DNA from: Pseudoprimorskyibacter insulae
GTDB lineage: Bacteria > Pseudomonadota > Alphaproteobacteria > Rhodobacterales > Rhodobacteraceae
Assembly: GCF_900302505.1 (NCBI RefSeq)
Contig: NZ_OMOJ01000004.1
Coordinates: 248,001-312,000 of the forward strand
DNA length: 64,000 nucleotides
Direction: 5' to 3'
A program made the position numbers and the translations under genes. This document shows, one piece after another, positions 19,527 through 28,774 of this stretch (positions are counted from its first letter, which is position 1; the number at the start of each line of letters is the position of its first letter). The notes beneath the pieces were generated by a model. It ran no database searches. It had not been told where the DNA came from and saw only the letters and a program-made list of their open reading frames with translations.

Positions 19527-22076
19527 ATGAAAGATGCCGCCCCTCAGACCTTTTACCTGAGCGATTACACCCCCTTTGGCTATGAGGTGCGCGACGTTGC
19601 ATTGCGCTTTGTCCTGTCGCCCAGTGCCACGCGGGTGCACAGCCGCATCACCTTTGCCCCCAATCCTGCGGCGTCGGATAAGACCTTCTTTCTGCATGGC
19701 GAACAGCTCAAACTGATCCGCGCGGCGATCAACGGGGCCGAGGTGACGCCAAACATCACCCCCGAGGGTCTGACCTGCGACGTGCCGGACAGCGAATTCG
19801 TCTGGGAGGCCGAGGTTGAAATCGCCCCGGCGGAAAACACCGCGCTTGAGGGGCTGTATATGTCGAACGGCATGTACTGCACCCAGTGCGAGGCCGAGGG
19901 TTTCCGCAAGATCACCTATTACCCCGACCGCCCCGATGTCATGAGCACCTTTACCGTGCGCATCGAAAGCGATCTGCCGATTATGCTGTCGAACGGCAAC
20001 CCCGGCGAGACCGGCGCAGGCTATGCCGAATGGCACGACCCATGGCCGAAACCGGCCTATCTGTTTGCCTTGGTGGCGGGCGATCTGGTCGGCCATGCCG
20101 ATACGTTCACCACCAAATCCGGCAATCAGGTGGACCTGAACATTTGGGTCCGTCCCGGCGACGAAGACAAATGCGCCTTTGGCATGCAGGCGCTGAAAGA
20201 TTCAATGAAGTGGGACGAAGACGTCTATGGCCGCGAATATGATTTGAACACGTTCAACATCGTGGCCGTGGATGACTTCAACATGGGCGCGATGGAGAAT
20301 AAAGGGCTGAACATTTTCAACAGCTCTTGCGTGCTGGCCAGCCCCGCCACGTCTACAGATGCGAACTTCGAACGGATCGAAGCGATCATCGCGCATGAGT
20401 ATTTCCACAACTGGACGGGCAACCGCATCACCTGCCGCGACTGGTTCCAGCTGTGCCTGAAGGAAGGGCTGACCGTGTTCCGCGATGCGCAGTTCACGTC
20501 TGACATGCGCGGCGAAGCGGTCAAACGCATTCATGATGTGATCGAGCTGCGCGCCCGCCAGTTCCCCGAGGACCAAGGCCCCCTATCGCACCCCGTCCGC
20601 CCCGAACAATTCCAAGAGATCAACAACTTCTACACCGCGACCGTCTATGAAAAAGGCGCCGAGGTGATCGGTATGCTGAAACGGTTGGTGGGCGATGATG
20701 CCTATGCCAAGGCGCTGGATCTGTATTTTGACCGCCATGACGGGCAGGCCTGCACGATCGAAGATTGGCTGACCGTGTTTGAGGATGCCACGGGCCGCGA
20801 TCTGGCGCAGTTCAAGCGCTGGTATTCACAATCCGGCACCCCGCGCCTGAGCGTGACAGATAGCTATCAGGACGGCACCTATACGCTGACCTTCAAGCAA
20901 AGCACGCCGCCAACGCCCGGGCAGATGGTCAAAGACCCCAAGGTGATCCCGATTGCCGTCGGCCTGCTTGGCCCCAATGGCGATGAGGTGCAGCCGACCG
21001 TCACGCTTGAGATGACCGACGCCGAACAAAGCTTTGCCTTCGACGGTCTGGGGTCCAAGCCGATCCCGTCGATCTTGCGCGGCTTTTCGGCCCCCGTTGT
21101 GCTGGACCGTGACACCAGCGCCGAAGAACGCGCCTTCCTGTTGGCCCATGACACCGATCCCTTCAACCGGTGGGAAGCGAACCGCGAATTGGCCCGCACC
21201 ACATTGATCGCAATGATCCGCGACGATGCCGCCCCGGATGAAGCATGGCTGGAGGGGCTTGAACGGGTCATCACCGACACCACGCTCGATGCCAATTACC
21301 GCGCGCTGATGATGTCCGGGCCAAGCCAATCGGAACTGGCGCAAACGCTGCATGAAATGGGCATCACGCCCGACCCGGATGCGATCTGGACCGCCAGCGA
21401 CCGCCTTGGCCAGACCATGGCCGAACGTTGGGAGGCGCATCTGCCGGGTCTTCTGGCCGAAAGCACCGTCACCGAAGCCTATCGCCCGGATTCCCATCAG
21501 GCCGGCCAACGCGCCCTTGGGGCCGCCGTTCTGGCGCTGCAAACGCGGCTGGATCGTGGTGCCAGCGCCCGTGCCCAGTTTGAAACCGCCGACAATATGA
21601 CGCTGCAACTGTCTGCCCTGACCTGTCTGGTCCGCTCTGGCAATGACGAAGAGGCGCTGTCCTCGTTCGCAGCACAGTGGAAAGACGACCGTCTGGTGAT
21701 GGACAAATGGTTCGGCATGCAGATCGCCGCCACCCTGCCTGACCGCGCGGCCGATCGCGCCAAGGCCCTGACCGAACACCCCGCCTTTGACTGGAAGAAC
21801 CCCAATCGGTTCCGCGCCGTGTTCGGCTCACTGTCGATGAACCATGCAGGGTTCCACCGGGCCGATGGGGCCAGCTATGACCTGCTGGCCGATTGGCTGA
21901 TCACGCTGGATGACAAAAACCCGCAGACCACCGCCCGGATGTGCAGCGCCTTCCAGACGTGGAAACGCTATGACGCGGGCCGCAAGGCCAAGATGCAGGC
22001 CGCATTGGAACGCATCCAAGGCAAGGACGGCCTCAGCCGCGACACTGCCGAAATGGTCGGAAGGATCCTGTCATGA
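19527..22076 (+). CDS. pepN: Aminopeptidase N
   Basis: The 849-residue enzyme is an M1 zinc aminopeptidase of the E. coli PepN type. It has the exopeptidase motif GAMEN near 254-258 and the zinc site HEYFH at 290-294 with the third ligand E313, the expected 18 residues later. It removes N-terminal residues from peptides in the cytoplasm. The ATG at 19527 has GGAG upstream; the longer frame that reaches back over the DUF2256 start is not used. The stop overlaps the ATG of the next gene (ATGA), so pepN and the SDR are translationally coupled. Confidence 0.96.
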   Translation: MKDAAPQTFYLSDYTPFGYEVRDVALRFVLSPSATRVHSRITFAPNPAASDKTFFLHGEQLKLIRAAINGAEVTPNITPEGLTCDVPDSEFVWEAEVEIAPAENTALEGLYMSNGMYCTQCEAEGFRKITYYPDRPDVMSTFTVRIESDLPIMLSNGNPGETGAGYAEWHDPWPKPAYLFALVAGDLVGHADTFTTKSGNQVDLNIWVRPGDEDKCAFGMQALKDSMKWDEDVYGREYDLNTFNIVAVDDFNMGAMENKGLNIFNSSCVLASPATSTDANFERIEAIIAHEYFHNWTGNRITCRDWFQLCLKEGLTVFRDAQFTSDMRGEAVKRIHDVIELRARQFPEDQGPLSHPVRPEQFQEINNFYTATVYEKGAEVIGMLKRLVGDDAYAKALDLYFDRHDGQACTIEDWLTVFEDATGRDLAQFKRWYSQSGTPRLSVTDSYQDGTYTLTFKQSTPPTPGQMVKDPKVIPIAVGLLGPNGDEVQPTVTLEMTDAEQSFAFDGLGSKPIPSILRGFSAPVVLDRDTSAEERAFLLAHDTDPFNRWEANRELARTTLIAMIRDDAAPDEAWLEGLERVITDTTLDANYRALMMSGPSQSELAQTLHEMGITPDPDAIWTASDRLGQTMAERWEAHLPGLLAESTVTEAYRPDSHQAGQRALGAAVLALQTRLDRGASARAQFETADNMTLQLSALTCLVRSGNDEEALSSFAAQWKDDRLVMDKWFGMQIAATLPDRAADRAKALTEHPAFDWKNPNRFRAVFGSLSMNHAGFHRADGASYDLLADWLITLDDKNPQTTARMCSAFQTWKRYDAGRKAKMQAALERIQGKDGLSRDTAEMVGRILS

Positions 22077-22816
22077 GTGCGGTTCTGCTGATCACAGGCG
22101 GCAGCGCCGGAATTGGCGCCGCCACCGCCCGCGCGGCGGCGACCCATGGCTATTCCCGCGTGATCCTGACCTACCGCTCCGACGCCGAAGGCGCGGCGGC
22201 CGTGGTGGGCGATCTGAAACGGCAGGGCGTGGATGCCTTCGCCGTCAAGGCCGATGTGGCCAATCACGAGGACACGGACCGCCTGTTCAACCTGCTGCGC
22301 ACCAAAGCGCCTGCACCGCTGCATCTGGTCAACAACGCAGGCGTCGTCACCCCCAGCGGGTCAGTGGCCGATCTGACCCCCGACCGGGTGGCGCAGATGT
22401 TCGGCATCAACGTCTTTGGCCTGATCGAGATGTCGCGTCAGGCAGTGCAATACATGCGCGAAACGGGGCTTGGCGGGCATATCGTCAATATCTCGTCGAT
22501 TGCGTCCCGTCTGGGCAGCGCGAACATGTATATCGACTACGCCGCCTCTAAGGGGGCAGTTGACACCTTCACGCTGGGCCTAGCCGATGAGCTGGCCCCC
22601 GAAGGCATTCGCGTGAACGCCATCCGCCCCGGCCTGATCGAAACCGAGATCCACGCCAAGGGCGGCGTGCCGGACCGGCTGGAAAAGATCGGCAAGACCC
22701 CGCCACTGGGGCGCCCCGGCACGGCTGATGAGATCGCCGATGCGGTGATGTACCTTCTGTCGAACCGCGCCAGCTATGTCACTCGCAGCATTTTGGATGT
22801 CGGAGGCGGGCGCTGA
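22073..22816 (+). CDS. Short-chain dehydrogenase/reductase
   Basis: The 247-residue protein has all SDR marks: TGGSAGIGAATARA at 8-21, NNAG near 90, the catalytic Ser in NISSIAS near 142 and YAASKG (Tyr/Lys) near 157, with RPGLIETEI after it. The RS pattern in YRSD after the second strand suggests NADP preference. It is co-transcribed with pepN through a 4-base overlap, an arrangement that does not itself suggest a substrate. A perfect hairpin follows 19 bases behind the stop. Confidence 0.87.
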   Translation: MSAVLLITGGSAGIGAATARAAATHGYSRVILTYRSDAEGAAAVVGDLKRQGVDAFAVKADVANHEDTDRLFNLLRTKAPAPLHLVNNAGVVTPSGSVADLTPDRVAQMFGINVFGLIEMSRQAVQYMRETGLGGHIVNISSIASRLGSANMYIDYAASKGAVDTFTLGLADELAPEGIRVNAIRPGLIETEIHAKGGVPDRLEKIGKTPPLGRPGTADEIADAVMYLLSNRASYVTRSILDVGGGR

Positions 22817-22835
22817 CCTTCGGCTTTGGCCCTTT

Positions 22836-22860
22836 GGCAAACCGCCCCGCGCGGTTTGCC
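22836..22860 (+). terminator. Stem-loop behind the pepN-SDR unit
   Basis: Perfect 10-base arms (22836-22845 and 22851-22860) enclose a 5-base loop. No T tract follows, so it may stabilise the mRNA end or work with Rho. Confidence 0.5.
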
Positions 22861-22936
22861 GATCCCACCACGAACGAACGGCTGCGGTCGCTGCAACTGT
22901 CATACGCCCGTTGCAAAATCATGGCTTTGTCAGCCT

Positions 22937-23800
22937 ATGAAAGACCGTATTGATCCGTTGATTCGTGAACGTGCGCCTTGGCTGTTTTCAGGCCGCCCCG
23001 GCACGCGCCCAATCAAATCCGCGCTTAATGCCCTGCTGGCCTATGAACGCACCGTCGCGCTGGCGACCGCGTTCCGCGATGAGCCGTCTGCCGATATCAT
23101 GTGCACCATGGGGCAGCTTTTGGCCCGCGAAGCGCATGTCTCGGGCTTGCAAAACCTACCCGGCACCGGCCCGGCGTTGATCGTGGCCAATCACCCCACC
23201 GGGATTGCGGACGGGATCGTTCTGCATCACCTGATCGCCAAGCAACGGCCCGACGTCTATTACTTTGCCAACCATGATATTCTGCGCGTCCTGCCGCAGA
23301 TGGCCGACATGATCGCCCCGGTAGAATGGCGAAAGGAAAAACGCAGCCACGGCAAGACCCGCGAAACCATGGCCTACACCCGCAAAGCGGTGGAACAGGG
23401 GCGTCTTGGGGTTATCTTTCCGTCAGGCCGCCTGGCCAAACGGCGCGGGCTAAGCCTGCATGAACGGCCTTGGATGGCCTCGGCGGCGATGATCGCACGC
23501 AAATTCGATCTTCCGATCATTCCGGTGAACATGCAGGCCCGCAATTCGGTACTGTTTTATCTGTTCGACCTGATCCACCCGACGCTGCGCGATATCACGC
23601 TATTTCACGAAACGCTGAACAAAGCGCAGCAGCCCTATCGCGTCACCATTGGCGAGCCGATCCCGGCACGCGCCTTGCCACCTCGGTCTGAAGACGGGAT
23701 CGAGGTGCTGCGCCGTGCGACATTGGCCTTGGGCGGCGAACATGCCCCTGCGGTGTCCTTGGTCGATAGCTCGCGCCGTCCGTCCTGGCTCAAGGCGTGA
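22937..23800 (+). CDS. Lysophospholipid acyltransferase family protein (PlsC-like)
   Basis: This 287-residue protein has the acyltransferase catalytic block as NHPTGIADG near 111-119 and the glycerolipid-binding FPSGR near 181-185. The spacing is H-x5-D rather than the H-x4-D of PlsC, as in the hemolysin/OlsA-related branch, so the acceptor may be a lyso-ornithine lipid or another lysolipid. There is no long membrane anchor at the N-terminus. The start at 22937 (MKDRIDPLIRERAP) is chosen because the longer reading runs through the upstream hairpin. Its 3' end overlaps the lytic transglycosylase gene by 11 bases. Confidence 0.82.
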   Translation: MKDRIDPLIRERAPWLFSGRPGTRPIKSALNALLAYERTVALATAFRDEPSADIMCTMGQLLAREAHVSGLQNLPGTGPALIVANHPTGIADGIVLHHLIAKQRPDVYYFANHDILRVLPQMADMIAPVEWRKEKRSHGKTRETMAYTRKAVEQGRLGVIFPSGRLAKRRGLSLHERPWMASAAMIARKFDLPIIPVNMQARNSVLFYLFDLIHPTLRDITLFHETLNKAQQPYRVTIGEPIPARALPPRSEDGIEVLRRATLALGGEHAPAVSLVDSSRRPSWLKA

Positions 23801-24563
23801 TGCGCCGGGCCACGGGGCGCGTGGCGTAGAGAGGTCGCGGAGGCAGCAGTGCCTCGGGCCGATGACGCGCTTGCCAAACCAACGGGTCAATCACGGGCCG
23901 GGCCACCGGGCGCGGCGATGTATAAAGACCTGCGCAATAGTCCTGACGGCGCATCCAGCGCATCATATCTTCGCGCTTACGCTGGCTGTGGAATGGCCCC
24001 CAATCGGCAGCAACCCCCCGGAACCCCGCCGAGACCACCTGATCCCGCGCCACCGTGACGGACATGATCCGCAGGCCGCAGGCCAAGTTGGCCGGGCCGT
24101 TCATCAATTGCGACGGGGTGGTGGCGCGACACTTGCGATATTCGGCGGTGCTAGGAAGGATTTGCAGCAACCCATACCACAGCCCGCCCCCGCCCACGGC
24201 ATTGGGCCGCCACGTGCTTTCATGCTTGGACAAGGTCGACAGCAGCCCGACCCAAAAGGCCTCACGCTCGGGCCTTGGGGCGTGTTTGTAGGCCGGGCAC
24301 CAAGTTTCGATATCACGCGGCACAATATCGGGCAGATTGCTGGCATGGCTGCGCAGCGCCTTTAGCGCCGCCCGCGACCAAGCTGTGCTGCCCGGCACAT
24401 GGTCCCACCGTGCGGGGCGAACCTCGGTCGTGATCCGGGCCTGCGGACGCGGCGATACGGCCGGCGCCAATTCACGGGTCGCCGCCGAAACTGGCCCTAT
24501 CCAAAGCCCGTGGCAGACAGGCAAGGACAGGATAAAAAAGACAAAAACAATTCTCCCCCACAT
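23790..24563 (-). CDS. Exported lytic transglycosylase (SLT domain)
   Basis: The 257-residue protein has a signal peptide (IVFVFFILSLPVCHGLWIGPVSA, cleaved near residue 28). The SLT fold is seen from KHESTWRP, where the glutamate is the likely catalytic acid, then GLWYGLLQILPSTAEYR and, further on, NLACGLRIM. It would cut the MurNAc-GlcNAc bond of peptidoglycan in the periplasm. The linkers on both sides are proline- and arginine-rich (residues 30-55 and 215-257). It is convergent with the acyltransferase gene. Confidence 0.85.
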   Translation of the reverse strand: MWGRIVFVFFILSLPVCHGLWIGPVSAATRELAPAVSPRPQARITTEVRPARWDHVPGSTAWSRAALKALRSHASNLPDIVPRDIETWCPAYKHAPRPEREAFWVGLLSTLSKHESTWRPNAVGGGGLWYGLLQILPSTAEYRKCRATTPSQLMNGPANLACGLRIMSVTVARDQVVSAGFRGVAADWGPFHSQRKREDMMRWMRRQDYCAGLYTSPRPVARPVIDPLVWQARHRPEALLPPRPLYATRPVARRITP

Positions 24564-24716
24564 CGGGAAATTGTGCCGCCAATCGAAACCAGCGGCAAGA
24601 GCCTGTCCAAATTCGGCGCAGAATGGGGCAAGTCTGCACTACCAAGCCTATCGAAGCCGCGTAGCTTTCACTTGGCCGCCTTCTTTGCGTCAGATTGCCG
24701 GGGCAATACTTGTGTC

Positions 24717-26012
24717 ATGATGACCAAATCACCCCAGATGATGATGCGCGACCTACCTTCCCGGATTGCTCCTTTGCTTGAGCAAATCTCGTCGCCCGTG
24801 GCCACCCTGGCCCGCGCGACCTCTGCACTTCGTAAAGACGCGCACGGCCATCAGCCGGACGAACACCTGCCGCCGCTTCAACCCCGGCTGGCGATTCCCA
24901 TGGCGGAAAAAACCGCCGACCAAACCGCCTATCAGCGCCATTTCGATCAGGCGCAGTTTCTGGCCCGTCAGGAAAACTGGGCCGAGCTGGGCGAGCTGAT
25001 CCGCCATTTCGACAGCACCCGCGCCCGCACCCCCGGCGGTCTGCCAGTGGCCGAGGTCATGGCCCTTGGCGCGCGGCACGACGCGGTATCCGCCGCGCTT
25101 GAAGCTATAGAGATCAACGACCCAGACGCCGCCCGCGCCCCACTCGATGCGCTGGACGAGGTTCTGAGCGAACATTGCGAAGATCACGGCGTCGCGCTGG
25201 TGATTGCGCAGGCGCATATTGATGTGGGTTGGGCGTGGCGCGGCGAAGGCTGGCGCCGGGATATCCCCAAAGAACGCCGAGCGGCCTTTCACGGCCATTT
25301 CAGCGCCGCCGCCCGGATCATAGACCGGTTTGACGCCTTTGAGCTTGATGCGCCATCGCTGGCGGCCGCCCGCTGTTCCCTGCTGGCCGCCGAAACCAAC
25401 CCCGCGAACCGCGTCGCCGATGACTATGAAGATCTGATTGATCTGGACCCACACAGCCCCCGTCATATGCGCGCGATGGGCAACCACCTGTTGCCGCGCT
25501 GGTTCGGCAGCTACGAGATGCTGGACCTGCAAGCCCGCCGCACGGCGGAACGCACCCAAGATATCTGGGGCGATGGGGCCTACACTTGGGTCTATTTCGA
25601 CGCTCTGGCCGTCGACCCTGACGCCTTTGACACACTGGATGTCGATCTGTTTCTCCAGGGTATGCAAGACATTCTGGAACGATGCTCGGGTCAGAATATG
25701 GTGAACTTGTTCGCCGCCTATACCGGTATGACCATGGGCAGCTGGTGCGAACCCGGCACCGCGCAGGCTCAGGTCGCAGACCGCTTTGATTGGATCGCCC
25801 GCGACTTGCTGCGCGAAATCCACCCGATGGTTTGGTTGTCGCTGCCCGAATGCGCCGGTCAGGTGCAATGCAATGATCCGGCCAAGCGCACCGAAAAGGC
25901 GGGCCGCGTGCGTGCGCTGTCTACTCTGACGCGTCATTTCGCGCCGGAAATCAAGGCAGGCTACCGGATTGCCTATGATCAAAGCGGATTGTCCATCTTC
26001 CCGATCGCCTGA
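24717..26012 (+). CDS. Hypothetical helical protein, 431 residues
   Basis: I do not recognise this protein. It is 431 residues, soluble, acidic and rich in Ala, Arg, Asp and Leu with no signal peptide or membrane segment. From about residue 60 on it looks like a series of helical hairpins resembling TPR-type repeats (for example YQRHFDQAQFLARQENWAEL and a DDYEDLIDLDPHSPRHMRAMGN stretch). Several conserved-looking aromatic motifs (VGWAWRGEGW, LPRWFGSYEMLDL) and cysteines near the C-terminus are present. The start is uncertain: ATG at 24717 or 24720, with weak ribosome-binding sites, or the ATG at 24901. It lies 62 bases before gatB but is probably not functionally linked to it. Confidence 0.7.
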   Translation: MMTKSPQMMMRDLPSRIAPLLEQISSPVATLARATSALRKDAHGHQPDEHLPPLQPRLAIPMAEKTADQTAYQRHFDQAQFLARQENWAELGELIRHFDSTRARTPGGLPVAEVMALGARHDAVSAALEAIEINDPDAARAPLDALDEVLSEHCEDHGVALVIAQAHIDVGWAWRGEGWRRDIPKERRAAFHGHFSAAARIIDRFDAFELDAPSLAAARCSLLAAETNPANRVADDYEDLIDLDPHSPRHMRAMGNHLLPRWFGSYEMLDLQARRTAERTQDIWGDGAYTWVYFDALAVDPDAFDTLDVDLFLQGMQDILERCSGQNMVNLFAAYTGMTMGSWCEPGTAQAQVADRFDWIARDLLREIHPMVWLSLPECAGQVQCNDPAKRTEKAGRVRALSTLTRHFAPEIKAGYRIAYDQSGLSIFPIA

Positions 26013-26074
26013 CCCCCTTGCCCCGCCCCCATGGCTGACTTAGAACCGCCTGCGAACCGATATACGAGGACGCC

Positions 26075-27589
26075 ATGCTGGATCTGAGCTTTGAGCCGCC
26101 GAAACCCAAGGTCATTGCCGGGGCAAAATACGATTGGGAACTGGTCATCGGGATGGAAGTCCATGCCCAGGTCGCCAGTCAGGCCAAGCTGTTTTCAGGC
26201 GCATCGACCCAATTCGGCGCTGAACCGAACGCCAACGTTGCCTTTGTGGATGCGGCCATGCCCGGCATGCTGCCTGTCATCAACGAATATTGCGTCGAAC
26301 AGGCCGTGCGCACCGGTCTGGGCCTGAAGGCGCAGATCAACCTGAAATCGGCCTTTGACCGTAAAAACTACTTCTACCCGGATCTGCCGCAGGGCTATCA
26401 AATCAGCCAGCTGTACGAACCCATCGTTGGCGAAGGCGAAGTGATCGTCGATATGGAACCGGGCGTGGCCCGTTTGGTGCGCATCGAACGCATCCACATC
26501 GAACAGGACGCGGGCAAGTCGATCCACGATATGGATCCGGCGATGTCCTTCGTTGACCTGAACCGCACCGGCGTGGCGCTGATGGAAATCGTCAGTCGCC
26601 CCGATATTCGCGGCCCCGAAGAAGCCGCGGCCTATGTCACCAAGCTGCGTCAGATCCTGCGCTATCTGGGCACTTGCGATGGAAACATGCAAAACGGCAA
26701 CCTGCGCGCCGACGTGAACGTGTCGGTCTGCCGTCCGGGCCAGTACGAAAAGTACCAAGAAACGCAGGACTTCAGCCATCTGGGCACGCGTTGCGAAATC
26801 AAGAACATGAACTCGATGCGCTTTATTCAGCTGGCCATCGACTACGAAGCGCGTCGTCAGATCGCCATTCTTGAATCCGGCGGCACCGTCGATCAGGAAA
26901 CCCGCCTGTACGACGCCGACAAGAACGAAACCCGCTCGATGCGGTCCAAGGAAGAAGCGCATGACTACCGCTACTTCCCCGACCCTGACCTGCTGCCGCT
27001 AGAGATTGAGCAAGCATGGGTCGACGATATCGCCGCCTCGCTGCCGGAACTGCCCGATGAAAAGAAGGCCCGTTTCGTCAAAGATTTCGGACTGTCCGAA
27101 TATGACGCCAACGTTCTGACCGCAGACACCCAAAACGCCTCCTATTTCGAAGCCGTGGTCGCCGATGCAGGCGACGGCAAGCTGTCGGCAAACTGGGTCA
27201 TCAATGAACTGTTTGGCCGTCTGAAGAAAGAAGACCACGACATCACCGAAAGCCCGGTCACCCCGGCGCAATTGGCGGGGATCATCAAGCTGATCAAATC
27301 CGACGCCATTTCGGGCAAGATCGCCAAGGATCTGTTTGAGATCGTCTACACCGAAGGCGGCGACCCCGAGGCGATTGTCGAAGAGCGCGGCATGAAGCAG
27401 GTAACAGACACTGGCGCGATTGAAGCCGCCGTCGATGAGATCATCGCCGCCAACCCCGCGCAGGTCGAAAAGGCCAAGCAGAACCCGAAACTGGCAGGTT
27501 GGTTCGTAGGTCAGGTGATGAAAGCCACGGGCGGCAAGGCCAATCCGAAGGCGGTCAACGAACTGGTTGCCCGCAAGCTGGCCGAGTAA
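26075..27589 (+). CDS. gatB: Aspartyl/glutamyl-tRNA amidotransferase subunit B
   Basis: The 504-residue subunit matches Gat[14 protein letters not shown] at the N-terminus, SIHDMDP and [44 protein letters not shown] and a C-terminal YqeY/tail domain. It binds and phosphorylates mischarged Glu-tRNA(Gln) (and Asp-tRNA(Asn)) in the GatCAB complex so that ammonia from GatA can amidate it. GatA and GatC are not in the window. The gene is monocistronic by appearance and ends in a good terminator. Confidence 0.97.
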   Translation: MLDLSFEPPKPKVIAGAKYDWELVIGMEVHAQVASQAKLFSGASTQFGAEPNANVAFVDAAMPGMLPVINEYCVEQAVRTGLGLKAQINLKSAFDRKNYFYPDLPQGYQISQLYEPIVGEGEVIVDMEPGVARLVRIERIHIEQDAGKSIHDMDPAMSFVDLNRTGVALMEIVSRPDIRGPEEAAAYVTKLRQILRYLGTCDGNMQNGNLRADVNVSVCRPGQYEKYQETQDFSHLGTRCEIKNMNSMRFIQLAIDYEARRQIAILESGGTVDQETRLYDADKNETRSMRSKEEAHDYRYFPDPDLLPLEIEQAWVDDIAASLPELPDEKKARFVKDFGLSEYDANVLTADTQNASYFEAVVADAGDGKLSANWVINELFGRLKKEDHDITESPVTPAQLAGIIKLIKSDAISGKIAKDLFEIVYTEGGDPEAIVEERGMKQVTDTGAIEAAVDEIIAANPAQVEKAKQNPKLAGWFVGQVMKATGGKANPKAVNELVARKLAE

Positions 27590-27610
27590 AAACCGTTTTA
27601 AAAAAGCAAC

Positions 27611-27636
27611 AAAGGGCCGCCGATGGTGGCCCTTTT
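27611..27636 (+). terminator. Rho-independent terminator of gatB
   Basis: Arms AAAGGGCCGCC and GGTGGCCCTTT pair with one G-U wobble and are followed by a T run. It lies 21 bases behind the gatB stop codon. Confidence 0.85.
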
Positions 27637-27723
27637 GTCATTCATACTACACCAATACCGCGAATGCCGCGCAATTCCCCGGAACAGACCAAACTTTTTC
27701 CACATTCTGTTTCCAAAGTGTAA

Positions 27724-27742
27724 ACGATCACAAACAGATCGT
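27724..27742. promoter_or_regulatory. ACGATC/GATCGT inverted repeat upstream of the DUF4177 gene
   Basis: Six-base arms are separated by 7 bases in an AT-rich leader 64 bases before the start codon. It may be an operator; no regulator is suggested by the context. Confidence 0.3.
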
Positions 27743-27805
27743 GCAAAAATTATGGCAAAAGCGTATGGTTCATCTATTGATTAGATCCAAGGCATTGGGG
27801 GGCAG

Positions 27806-28441
27806 ATGACTGGTTACGAATATAAGGTGGTCCCCGCCCCATCCAAAGGGCAACGGGCCAAAGGTGTAAAAGGTGCTGAAAGCCGGTTCGCCTTTGCGTT
27901 GGAAAACCTCATGAACGACATGGCGCAAAAGGGCTGGGAATTTCAAAGATCTGAAACGCTTCCTTCGGAGGAACGCAGCGGTCTGACCTCGACCACGACA
28001 AACTGGCGCAATGTGCTGGTGTTCCGCCGTCCGCGCCAAGCCGTCGAAGCCGCAGTCGATGCGCCGATGATGCTTGAGGCCCCCGCGCCCGAAGCGAAAC
28101 CCGTTGCTGCCGTGGCCGAGCCGGCCCAGCCCGCCGAAGCCGCCGCGCCCAATCCGGCCCCGAAACCTGCGCCCCGCCCCGCTGCAGCCACCGCCGCGTC
28201 GATGGTGTTTGATCTGGCCGAAGGCGACGTTCAGGAACTTGATTCCCTTGGCCAAGTGGTGCGCAACCGCGCTGCCACCATTCGCGGTGCCGAGGGTAAG
28301 ATCGAAGACGCCGAAGAACTGACCGTGGCGGATGATCTATCGGCCGACGAAGATCTGCTGGACGACATCGATCTGCTGGCCGAGGACGACGAACAGATCG
28401 ACGCCCCCGCCCATCAGCGCAGCGGCATGGCCGCCGAATAA
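27806..28441 (+). CDS. DUF4177 domain-containing protein
   Basis: The 211-residue protein has an N-terminal DUF4177-like domain (YEYKVVPAPSKG, then LENLMNDMAQKGWEFQRSETL, then NVLVFRR; residues 3-75), a small alpha-beta fold. A low-complexity Ala/Pro stretch (about 80-130) links it to a strongly acidic C-terminus (EDAEELTVADDL, then DEDLLDDIDLLAEDDEQ). No signal peptide or membrane segment is visible. The ATG has GGGGGG upstream. The function is unknown. The gene ends one base before the stop codon of the convergent bolA. Confidence 0.8.
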   Translation: MTGYEYKVVPAPSKGQRAKGVKGAESRFAFALENLMNDMAQKGWEFQRSETLPSEERSGLTSTTTNWRNVLVFRRPRQAVEAAVDAPMMLEAPAPEAKPVAAVAEPAQPAEAAAPNPAPKPAPRPAAATAASMVFDLAEGDVQELDSLGQVVRNRAATIRGAEGKIEDAEELTVADDLSADEDLLDDIDLLAEDDEQIDAPAHQRSGMAAE

Positions 28442-28442
28442 A

Positions 28443-28700
28443 TCAGACGTCCAGATCCAGCGATAGCGCGTGGATCTGGCCCATCAGTTCGGCCCCGATC
28501 GCACCATGAACCGCCCGGTGCCGCGCAATCCGCGACTTACCCGCCATCGCATCTGACCGCATGGTCACGTGAAAATGGCTTTCGCCGCCTTCCTGATATC
28601 CCGCGTGACCGCGATGCCGTTCGCTGTCATCGCGCACATCCAGCGTCGACGGCGCGAAGGCTTGTTGCAAACGTTGTTGAATTTCTTCCGCTCGGGTCAT
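28443..28700 (-). CDS. bolA: BolA family protein
   Basis: This 85-residue protein spans a complete BolA domain: IQQRLQQAFAPSTLDVRDDS at the N-terminus, HFHVTMRSDAMAGKSRIARHRAVHGAI in the centre and HALSLDL at the end. The histidines of the central segment can hold an Fe-S cluster together with a monothiol glutaredoxin, and the helix-turn-helix-like part can bind DNA in some members. It affects cell shape and stress response in E. coli. It is divergent from the DnaJ-like gene, an arrangement common in alphaproteobacteria. Confidence 0.92.
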   Translation of the reverse strand: MTRAEEIQQRLQQAFAPSTLDVRDDSERHRGHAGYQEGGESHFHVTMRSDAMAGKSRIARHRAVHGAIGAELMGQIHALSLDLDV

Positions 28701-28774
28701 TTTTTCGGGCCTCGCCTCTACACTCTTCCGTCAGAATGTCTAAACTCTGGCGTCCGAGTCGAAAAGGTGTTCCC

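Noticed and set aside
24753-25982. 409-residue minus-strand frame opposite the unrecognised 431-residue protein
   Set aside because: I considered whether this could be the real gene. The plus-strand frame has balanced composition, plausible helices and third-position bias like its neighbours; the reverse is Gly/His/Arg-rich without a good start.
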